A DNA stretch of 64,000 bases from Miltoncostaea oceani. Lineage in GTDB: Bacteria > Actinomycetota > Thermoleophilia > Miltoncostaeales > Miltoncostaeaceae. Location: contig NZ_CP064357.1 in assembly GCF_018141545.1 (NCBI RefSeq), forward strand, positions 186,001 to 250,000, given 5' to 3'. A model generated the notes under the pieces. That model was not told where the DNA came from and made no database searches. It saw nothing but the letters and a program-made list of their open reading frames with translations. The translations under genes were made by a program, and so were the position numbers. Positions 57,527 through 64,000 of this stretch are shown in pieces; position 1 is the first letter of the stretch; every line of letters starts with the position of its first letter.

Positions 57527-59430
57527 CGGCGCACCGTGACGGCGACGCTGGCCCCGCGGGCGAGGCGGACCCCGACGCGCCGCTTGACACTGACCACCTT
57601 GTCGGCGCGCGGGTTCTTGCGCCCGACGTAGGTGATCGCGCCGAGGCGACAGCCGTTTCGGACGAGACGGGTCTTGGCCGCCCTCACGGTGAGGCCGGCG
57701 AGCCGCGGAACCGTGCACAGTCTCGGTCCCGACGACGAGCTCGGACCGTTCGGTGTCGAGCCGCTGCCAGTGCTCGATCCGGGAGTCCCACTGCCGGGAG
57801 TCCCACCACCGGGCGTGCCGCTGCCGGGCGTCCCGCCCCGGTTTGGTGTCGAGGTGGCAGGCCTCAGCGGAACCCGCCCGAGCCCCACCTCGTCAACGAC
57901 GATGCCACCCTCTCCGGGGCTGGTGGACCGCTGGCCGCCGTTCACCTGCCAGCGCACATTGGAGGGCCGGGCGCGCAGGAGCGTCCCGTCAGCCGGGAAC
58001 TTCAGCAGGTGCGACAGGGGGTGCCCTGCCTGATCGATGGCCCAGTCATCGACCGAGACCGTCGGCTGAGGCCCTCCTACGCGGTCCCAGCTGGAGACGT
58101 AGATCGGAGAGCCCCCGGCGACGCGGAAGACCCGTCCGCTCGGGCGCCCCACCAGGAAGTTCCCGTCGTAGGGGCGGGCGACGAGATGACTCGCGGGGTG
58201 GCCGGCGTTGTCCACCGCCCAGTCGTCGACCGTCACGATCGGCTTGCCTGCTTGTCCCCCGACGTGAGCCCAGTTGGAGAGGTGGAGCGGCGCCCCCCAC
58301 GCGGTGATGAAGACGCGCCCCGAGGGCTGGGCGTTCAGGTAGTAGCCGTTCTGGGGGACCGGATCCAGATGGCTTTCGGGGTGCCCTGCGTTGTCCACCG
58401 ACCAGTCGTCGACGGGAGCGACCGGCCGCGGTCCGCCGATGTGGTTCCAGTTCGAGACGTACAGCGGGGCGCCTCCGGCGATGACGAAGACCCGGCCCGA
58501 TGGTGAAGATCCGAGGAAGGCGCCGTCCTTCGGTCGCTGGCGAAGGTGGCTGAGCGGGTGCCCGGCGTTGTCGATCGCCCAGTCGTCCACACCCACGACC
58601 CTCTTGCCGGCTTGCCCACCGACGTTGTTCCAGTTCGAGAGGTAGACAGGGGCGCCGCCGGCGACCGAGAAGACGCGGCCCGTCCGCGTCCCGAAGATGA
58701 AGGTGCCGTCGGCGGGCTCCGGGCGGAGCGCGTCGAACTGGGCAGCGGGGAGCACCTGAACCGGCTTGGGGCCGCCGAAGGCGTCCCAGGTCGAGACGTA
58801 AACCGGCGAGTCCCCGGCCATCACGTAGACCTCGCCCGATCCCTGCCGGGCGACGAAGGTTCCGTCTCCGATCGGGGCGGGTGCCCCGACGTCCTTGATG
58901 TGGATGAACCCGTTCGGGTAGGCGGCCTCGCCGGCGCTGACTCGCCACCGCTTGCTCCCGCCCTGGTAGTTGGAGTCGCTGAGGGAGAGGGTGCCGCCCG
59001 AGACGGCCTCGACGTAGGCGACATGGCCCGTTCCCGGAGCCCAGGAACTCGACGCACTGAACCAGGCGACAGAGCCGACCGCCGGCGTCTGGTTCACCGC
59101 GAATCCCTTGGCGGCCGCGTTCGCGGCCCACTCATGAGCATCGCCGAGGCGGCCCGGGTTCGTGGCGCCGTTTCTCGCCAGGCGGAACGCGACGTAGTTC
59201 GTGCAGTTGTTGCCTGCAGGATCCACCGGATAGCCCCAGGTGGAGACACCGGTGTAGCCGAACTGGCTGATGCAGCCGATGCCCGCCTGGTTGCAATCGA
59301 TCGTCAAAGCGGCCGCCCGCGGCGGCGTCGCTAGACCGAAGGCTGCGGAAAAGAGTGCGAGGGCCGCGAGTGCGCAGACCCGCCGTGTCCGCCGGAGAGA
59401 CCAGGCTGGGATCAGAGAAACAGCGGTCAT
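57523..59430 (-). CDS. Secreted CHAP amidase with tandem repeats and C-terminal PASTA domain
   Basis: 635 residues. Signal peptide RRVCALAALALFSAAFGLATPPRAAA. CHAP domain (about 45-180): NNCTNYVAFRLARNG with Cys76 and GTGHVAYVEAV with His136, the Cys/His pair of amidase or endopeptidase activity on peptidoglycan. Then about five repeats of roughly 57 residues with VDDWAIDNAGHPLSHL and SGRVFVIAGGAPLYVSNWNHIGG motifs (about 190-500), probably binding modules. A Gly/Ser/Pro linker of about 40 residues leads to a PASTA domain (CTVPRLAGLTVRAAKTRLVRNGCRLG). Likely a cell-wall remodelling enzyme. Start ATG 59430 with ggagaccctg upstream. Confidence 0.9.
   Translation of the reverse strand: MTAVSLIPAWSLRRTRRVCALAALALFSAAFGLATPPRAAALTIDCNQAGIGCISQFGYTGVSTWGYPVDPAGNNCTNYVAFRLARNGATNPGRLGDAHEWAANAAAKGFAVNQTPAVGSVAWFSASSSWAPGTGHVAYVEAVSGGTLSLSDSNYQGGSKRWRVSAGEAAYPNGFIHIKDVGAPAPIGDGTFVARQGSGEVYVMAGDSPVYVSTWDAFGGPKPVQVLPAAQFDALRPEPADGTFIFGTRTGRVFSVAGGAPVYLSNWNNVGGQAGKRVVGVDDWAIDNAGHPLSHLRQRPKDGAFLGSSPSGRVFVIAGGAPLYVSNWNHIGGPRPVAPVDDWSVDNAGHPESHLDPVPQNGYYLNAQPSGRVFITAWGAPLHLSNWAHVGGQAGKPIVTVDDWAVDNAGHPASHLVARPYDGNFLVGRPSGRVFRVAGGSPIYVSSWDRVGGPQPTVSVDDWAIDQAGHPLSHLLKFPADGTLLRARPSNVRWQVNGGQRSTSPGEGGIVVDEVGLGRVPLRPATSTPNRGGTPGSGTPGGGTPGSGTPGSSTGSGSTPNGPSSSSGPRLCTVPRLAGLTVRAAKTRLVRNGCRLGAITYVGRKNPRADKVVSVKRRVGVRLARGASVAVTVRR
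58030..58880 (-). repeat. About five 57-residue repeats in the CHAP protein
   Basis: Each unit carries PSGRVF..(A)GG(A/S)P(L/I)Y(V/L)SNW(N/D).(I/V)GG and VDDW(A/S)(I/V)DNAGHP.SHL. Copies are similar in protein but differ in codons. Confidence 0.75.
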
Positions 59431-59644
59431 CAGGGTCTCCGGTCAGTCAGGCGAGGGCCGCCAGAAGCTGCGGCGGATCATCGTTGCCAGCCATCTGCGA
59501 ACCCACTGACCGAAGGTGTAGTTCAGTGGCAAGAACGGGCCACGTCAGGGCATGGGCGGCAGTGGTCTCTGAGGCGGCTGGGGGCGGGATGAAGGCAGCC
59601 GCTCCGCCCATGAGTGGGGGCGGATCTTCACTTTCTATGCGGCC

Positions 59645-60845
59645 TCAGTCGACCAGAGCCGCGCCTGTCTCGCTTCGCGGTAGGCCGCAGGCCTGGGCGA
59701 TCCGATCGAAGAGCTCGCAGACGTGTTGAGCGCGTGACGCCATCAGAGCGTCAACGTCGGCGGCTTCATATCGCGCGTTCACCTCCTGCGCATCGATGGT
59801 GCCCGCGACTCGGCTTCCGGGGTCGACCAGGTGGAGCCCCGGCGATGTATCGAATGCGCGAGTCGACTGCGACGGGGCCGTGGTATCCGGCCCGTCGGAA
59901 AAGAAGCTCGGCGAGATCAAAGGCTCTAAGGGCGAGCCGAACCTCCTCAGCGGCGATGAAGTCCTCGAGAGGCCCCCTGCCGCGCCGGTGCAGGTAGTAG
60001 TCGCGCCGCGACTCCTGGAGGCTCGCAAACTGCACGACCCCGTTTCGGTGCGCCCGCACCTGTGCGTAGACGACGCCCCCGGCCTCCCATGACGTCTCGA
60101 GGCCGAAGCTGCACGGGCGCAGGACCCCGTCGCCAAAGAAGGGGTCGGCCTCAGCCAGATCGAGCCCTGCGAGCTCGGACGGCCGGAGGACCTCGGCCGG
60201 GGCGAGGAGCGGTGTGAACACCACGCTCAGCCACGGAGGTGGTCGGAAACCCCAGCCGCTGTCGGCGAACACCTTCGCGTCTGCGTGCGGGAGTTCCTGG
60301 AGGGGCTGTGCCTCTCGATGGAGCCTCTCGATGGCGTCCCGGCTGGATCCGAGCCTCTCATAGGCCTCCCGCACCTCCCGCTCACCCATGGCGAGGACCT
60401 GCGTCCCGTGACGGCGGTAGTAGCGGTTCTCGCGATCGCCGGCGCTGATCATGATCGGGGCCGGCGCGACAGGGACCCTGAGGACGAGGCAGTAGCCGCC
60501 GTCCACATCGACCCGGCGCATCTCGTAGTGGGGGACCGGTTGGCAGATGCCCGAGATGACGTCGCGGAGGCGGTCGGGCAGCGTCCCGTCGGTCAGGGGG
60601 CAGACGCCGACCGGGATCATGAAGCCGTCCGCTCCGGGCTGCTCCTCGATGCCGTAGACGAGGACACCGCCGTCGGCATTGCTGAGGCCGCTCAGGTCCT
60701 TTGCGGCCTCGACCCTCTGCTTCGCCTGTCTGAGGTGGAGCTCGCGCTTGTACTCGAGCCTGGCGCCCTCCGGCAACTCCTGATCGACGAGCAACCGGAT
60801 GTGCTCGGCGGTCCACAGGTCGACCGGATCAGTGACGCTAGCCAC
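59645..60845 (-). CDS. AlbA_2 (Schlafen-type) domain protein, frameshifted near its 3' end
   Basis: The first frame (60845 down) has the AlbA_2 domain: EGARLEYKRELHLRQAKQRVEAAKDLSGLSNADGGVLVYGIEE, VCPLTDGTLPDRLRDVISGICQPVPHYEMRRVDV, REVREAYERLG. In this family the domain binds nucleic acid or nucleotide. The frame then reads YIAGAPPG... to an early stop at 59766. Skipping one base of the four-C run at 59837-59840 (plus strand) restores YIAGLHLVDPGSRVAGTIDAQEV... to 59645, in good codon usage. An assembly indel is as likely as a mutation. Confidence 0.75.
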
Positions 60846-61287
60846 ACCTGAGAGGATAGATCGCCGCGGGGACTCGCGACGATGCGCTCAGCCAGTGAAG
60901 TGCTCCCGGCGCCACGGGGGCGTTCGCGGTTCCATGACAGTTGGGGCCGTCCATCGGGATGAACCGGCCTTCGGACATCGCGCCCTCGGGCGCTGGGTTA
61001 CGCACACGCCCGGCGCGGCGCGGCCGGGAAGCGGGAGGGCGTCGCCATCCGGGCGACTGCATTGCAGCCGGGAGAGCCAGAGTACGGTGGGAGTTCGTTC
61101 ACGGCGCTCTGTCTTCGACACGCGGCTTCTCTGGAGTCAGATGAGCGCGGATGGAAACCAGCCTCCACGAACGAGGCGGGGCTCGCTCGCTCGATGCGAC
61201 GACGACATGCTGAGCGACCGCCGCCCCCGACCCGTACCCCCAGAGGATCGAGTCGTTCATCCTGGCGGTGGTCCTTCGGGAGGGGTC
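60846..61287. other. Gene-free stretch
   Basis: Between two minus-strand genes. Frames in all directions are short and biased. No hairpin or repeat stands out. It should hold the promoter of the AlbA_2 gene. Confidence 0.4.
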
Positions 61288-61842
61288 TCAGAGGTCGTAG
61301 GCCACGAGGTGTCCGTCGTGGGTCCAGCCGACCTGGCAGCAGTCCACCGAGTCGGTCCACCACCTGTGCTCGGTGATCGAGTCCCAGTCGCGCTCGATCC
61401 GCACCGGCTCCATCACGAGCACTCCCGACTCGGTCAGCCGGCAGCGCGCGACGGGCATCGCCCCCGGCTCCAGATCCCACGGGCGACCGGCCTCGACCGC
61501 CGCCCAGTAGCGCCGGCTCACGCGTGCCTCGATGTGGTTCGCCACGGCGCCCTCACTGGTGATCGGCACCTTGCGCCATTCGCTCACTGGGGTCCCGATG
61601 GGGAGTGCAAGACGGTGGCGCCCGCATTCGGGGGACCGGGCGATCGGACCCTCCGACCAGGAGGCGATCTCTTCCTCGATCAGTGGCTGGAGTATCGCCT
61701 CGCCTCGCCGGGCCGCGTGTAGGGCATGGTCATGGATGCCCTCAGGTAGCTCGGCCAGAGTGGACGCGCTCGAGCGGCTCGGCGTCCTGTCCGGGGCCCG
61801 TCGCGAGGCAGCGGTTGCTCGTGAAGATGCGCCCCGGGCCAT
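61288..61842 (-). CDS. Hypothetical protein
   Basis: 184 residues from ATG 61842. Convincing part: LAELPEGIHDHALHAARRGEAILQPLIEEEIASWSEGP and PITSEGAVANHIEARVSRRYWAAVEAGRPWDLEPGAMPVARCRLTESGVLVMEPVRIERDWDSITEHRWWTDSVDCCQVGWTHDGHLVAYDL. The N-terminal 35 residues are Arg/Ser-rich and may not be translated. No family recognised. Confidence 0.55.
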   Translation of the reverse strand: MARGASSRATAASRRAPDRTPSRSSASTLAELPEGIHDHALHAARRGEAILQPLIEEEIASWSEGPIARSPECGRHRLALPIGTPVSEWRKVPITSEGAVANHIEARVSRRYWAAVEAGRPWDLEPGAMPVARCRLTESGVLVMEPVRIERDWDSITEHRWWTDSVDCCQVGWTHDGHLVAYDL

Positions 61843-61991
61843 TGAACTCCTGAGGGTAGTAGGCGATGCGGCGGTTCGCCGATAAGCCCCGAGCGTCGGC
61901 CGGGGCGAACCGCAATCAGCGCGCCGCGCGTGAGGATCTCGGAGGCGAGAATCGCGCCGTTCGATGATGGGCCCCCTGTTCAATCGGGCCC

Positions 61992-63698
61992 ATGTCGCCT
62001 GCTCGCATCATCACTCTCGCGCTCGCCGCGCTCCTGATCATCGGAGGCCTCATCGTCGGCCTGAGCGGGGGAGGAGGGCCCGGTGGCGCGCAGCCCGCTT
62101 CCCCCGGATCCGGCCCCGGGGCGCTCGCACTCGGCGGGGGCGTCGTCGTCGACCTCGCCTACTCGCCGGAGAAGGAGCTGTTGCTGGCGCCCCTGCTCGA
62201 GCGGTTCAACGCCTCCGGCGTGGAGGTGGCCGGCAAGCCCGTACAGGTCCGTGGTCAGGTCGTCTCGTCGGGAGACGCGGCGGCCAGGATCGTCGATGGC
62301 CGGCTGACCCCGACCCTCTGGAGCCCGTCTTCATCGCTCTGGGGGCGCCTGGTCAACCACCGCGCCGATGCGGCCCTGGTTCCGGATGAGAACTCGTCGT
62401 TGGTGCGCACGCCGCTGGTGATCGCCATGCCCGAGCCGATGGCGCGCGCGCTCGGCTGGCCTGACACCCCGCTCGGCTGGCAGGACATCCTCGCCGAGGC
62501 CACAGGGGGCCGAGGCTGGGCCGCTCACGGACACCCGGAGTGGGGCCGTTTCAAGTTCGGCCAGACCAACCCGGACTTCTCCACCTCGGGTCTGTCGGCG
62601 ACCGCCGCCGAGTACCTCGTCGGCGCGCAGAAGTCCGAGGGTCTGACCCTCGCCGACGTCACGCGTCCCAAGGTGCGCAAGTTCGTCTCCGGCATCCAGA
62701 GCTCGGTGGTCCACTACGGCGACACGACGCTCTTCTTCGCCGAGCAGCTGAAGACCTACGGCCCGACCTACGTCAGCGCGATCGCCATGGAGGAGGCGAC
62801 GCTGATCGACTACAACACGCGCCTGGCCTCTGACGGCCAGAAGCTCGTGGCGATCTACCCCAAGGAGGGGACCTTCTGGTCGGACAACCCGCTGATCATC
62901 CCCGACGCCCCGTGGGTGGATGAGGAGGAGCGCGAGGGCGCCCGGCTGCTGGTCGAGTTCCTGACCGCGGAGATCGACCCCGGGACCGCGGGGAAGTTCG
63001 GCTTCCGCCCCTCGGACCCGGACGTAGCGGCTGTCGCCCCCGTGAGCGCGGCCAACGGTGTGAACCCGGCCGAGCCGACCCGCCTGCTCTCCCTCCCCGA
63101 GCCGAAGGTGCTGAGCGCGATCCTCGACGCCTGGCGCGCCGACCGTAAGCCGGCCCGGATCGAGGTCGTCCTCGACATCTCCGGTTCCATGAACGACGGC
63201 GGCAAGCTGCGTTCCGCCAAGGAGGGGCTCGTGCGCTTCCTCGAGCTCCTGCAGCCGCGTGATGAGGTGAGCCTCTCGGTCTTCTCCGACCGCCCGACGG
63301 TCGTCCAGGAGCCGGTCTCGATGGAGAAGGGGCGCGCAGCCCTGATCAGCCGCATCCGTGCGCTCGGGGCTGACGGGGGCACCGCGGTCTACGACGCGAC
63401 CGCCGAGGCCGCCACGCGGATCAACGCGACCGCCGACGACTCCCGGATCAGCGCGGTCGTCGTCCTCACCGACGGCGCCGACAACGAGAGCAGCCTCAGC
63501 GCCGAGGCCCTCCGCGATCAGCTGTCGGCAGGCACCGGGTCCGAGGGCCGCGGGGTGCGCATCTTCACCATCGCCTACGGCGACGGCGCAGAGAAGGACA
63601 CGCTCGAGGCGATCGCCAAGGCGGGGGCGGGGCGGGCCTACAGCGGCGACCCAACGACGATCGAGCGGGTCTACATCCAGATCTCGAGCTTCTTCTAA
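61992..63698 (+). CDS. Secreted or anchored solute-binding / von Willebrand factor A fusion
   Basis: 568 residues. N-terminal TM/signal IITLALAALLIIGGLIVGLSGGGG. Type-II-like extracellular substrate-binding domain (about 48-370; VVVDLAYSPEKELLLAPLLERFNASG, LWSPSSSLWGRLVNHRADAALVPDENSSLVRTPLVIAMPEPMARALGWPDTPLGWQDIL). A VWA domain (about 388-568) has a MIDAS motif D395-x-S-x-S (VLDISGSMNDGG), then ADGGTAVYDAT and VVLTDGADNESS. This substrate-binding/VWA pairing is known in bacteria, but the ligand is unknown. The next gene begins 4 bp after the stop. Confidence 0.88.
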   Translation: MSPARIITLALAALLIIGGLIVGLSGGGGPGGAQPASPGSGPGALALGGGVVVDLAYSPEKELLLAPLLERFNASGVEVAGKPVQVRGQVVSSGDAAARIVDGRLTPTLWSPSSSLWGRLVNHRADAALVPDENSSLVRTPLVIAMPEPMARALGWPDTPLGWQDILAEATGGRGWAAHGHPEWGRFKFGQTNPDFSTSGLSATAAEYLVGAQKSEGLTLADVTRPKVRKFVSGIQSSVVHYGDTTLFFAEQLKTYGPTYVSAIAMEEATLIDYNTRLASDGQKLVAIYPKEGTFWSDNPLIIPDAPWVDEEEREGARLLVEFLTAEIDPGTAGKFGFRPSDPDVAAVAPVSAANGVNPAEPTRLLSLPEPKVLSAILDAWRADRKPARIEVVLDISGSMNDGGKLRSAKEGLVRFLELLQPRDEVSLSVFSDRPTVVQEPVSMEKGRAALISRIRALGADGGTAVYDATAEAATRINATADDSRISAVVVLTDGADNESSLSAEALRDQLSAGTGSEGRGVRIFTIAYGDGAEKDTLEAIAKAGAGRAYSGDPTTIERVYIQISSFF

Positions 63699-63702
63699 GC
63701 CG

Positions 63703-64000
63703 ATGTCCCGGCGCGCCGACATACGCGACCTGATGATCCGGGCGGCGAGCCGCCCGCTGAACGTGTTGCCGGCCGCAGCGATCGCCGGGATCGGCCTCGC
63801 CTTCTCCTGGTGGCTGCTGGTACCCGTGGCGCTCGGGATCTACGCCGTCAGCGCCTACCTCACCGTGACCGACTCCGCCGAGGCGCGCCGGCTGATCGAG
63901 CGCCGGCGCGGGGCGGCCCTGCCCTCCGAGGGTGCGCGCTCCCCCGAGGAGAGCTTCGCGCATCCTGAGATCCAGCGACTCTACGAGGAAGCCTCCCGGG
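63703..64000 (+). CDS. Membrane protein (3' end outside window)
   Basis: At least 99 residues from ATG 63703. Starts MSRRADIRDLMIRAASRPLN. Hydrophobic segments VLPAAAIAGIGLAFSWWLLVPVALGIYAVSAYLT give two TM helices. A cytosolic helical part follows (TDSAEARRLIERRRGAALPSEGAR...HPEIQRLYEEAS). It probably functions with the preceding VWA protein. Identity cannot be judged from the part visible. Confidence 0.7.
   Translation, partial: MSRRADIRDLMIRAASRPLNVLPAAAIAGIGLAFSWWLLVPVALGIYAVSAYLTVTDSAEARRLIERRRGAALPSEGARSPEESFAHPEIQRLYEEASR

Noticed and set aside
62331-63722. 463-codon minus-strand frame opposite the VWA gene
   Set aside because: Shadow frame; the plus-strand gene has intact domains and a sensible start.
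1-64000. tRNA, rRNA or known riboswitches
   Set aside because: No tRNA T-loop signature with cloverleaf complementarity, no rRNA segments and no riboswitch core motif was found by eye; a covariance-model search could still find small RNAs.

Overview
The window is very GC-rich DNA with short intergenic gaps, many GTG starts and dense ATGA/GTGA stop-start overlaps. Secreted PASTA, CHAP, SGNH, delta-60/RTX and beta-propeller proteins are abundant. This suggests a high-GC actinomycete, perhaps of the Thermoleophilia/Solirubrobacterales type. That placement is inference: there is no rRNA, tRNA or housekeeping marker beyond an accessory-looking peptide deformylase. Two genes (18447-18946 and 59645-60845) are each broken by one base in a short G/C run, which fits indel errors in an assembly as well as true pseudogenes.

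Region 1 (1-12.9 kb) is one plus-strand operon-like run. In order it holds a delta-60/RTX surface protein (5' end cut by the window), a stand-alone S74 intramolecular-chaperone domain, a degenerate kinase/propeller membrane protein, a small protein with eight ETEAHA repeats, a zinc-ribbon/adenylyl cyclase/ATPase/Ser-Thr kinase/propeller fusion, a second degenerate kinase/propeller, a cyclodeaminase-like protein, an ECF sigma factor, a subtilisin-like protease and a GAF protein. The ETEAHA protein ends exactly in the S74 autocleavage motif (SDVRLK...), and the separate S74 protein starts where that motif would continue. The chaperone therefore looks split between two genes. A short homologue of the ETEAHA protein lies alone at 19.4 kb. 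This is the best candidate for an undescribed system.

Region 2 (13.0-19.7 kb) holds a metallo-beta-lactamase-fold/MFS pair (the transporter carries a cyclic-nucleotide-binding tail), three small secreted proteins, a frameshifted secreted gene and the solitary ETEAHA homologue.

Region 3 (19.9-48.7 kb) is a mosaic of short genes on both strands. It includes a calcineurin-like phosphoesterase, a secreted HNH nuclease, a lysozyme-like protein, a RusA-like nuclease, a MazG-like pyrophosphohydrolase, DUF1653, a YdjM-type membrane protein, a winged-helix regulator, a DUF2384-like protein, a matrixin, an asparagine-synthetase-like protein, an M29 aminopeptidase, an RNA ligase interrupted by an intein at its catalytic motif, peptide deformylase and an FmdB-type zinc ribbon. 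The mix is phage- or plasmid-like, but I see no structural phage genes or integrase. It also holds a 34-bp perfect palindrome beside a 12-bp-stem hairpin (27.1 kb) and an imperfect 90-bp direct repeat (46.8/47.9 kb).

Region 4 (48.8-64 kb) is a cell-surface region: two PASTA proteins with a shared Cys-rich tail, two tandem secreted paralogues, two SGNH-hydrolase/propeller paralogues flanking an OafA-type acyltransferase, a CHAP/repeat/PASTA protein, a frameshifted AlbA_2 protein, and a solute-binding/von Willebrand A fusion followed by a membrane protein cut by the window edge.
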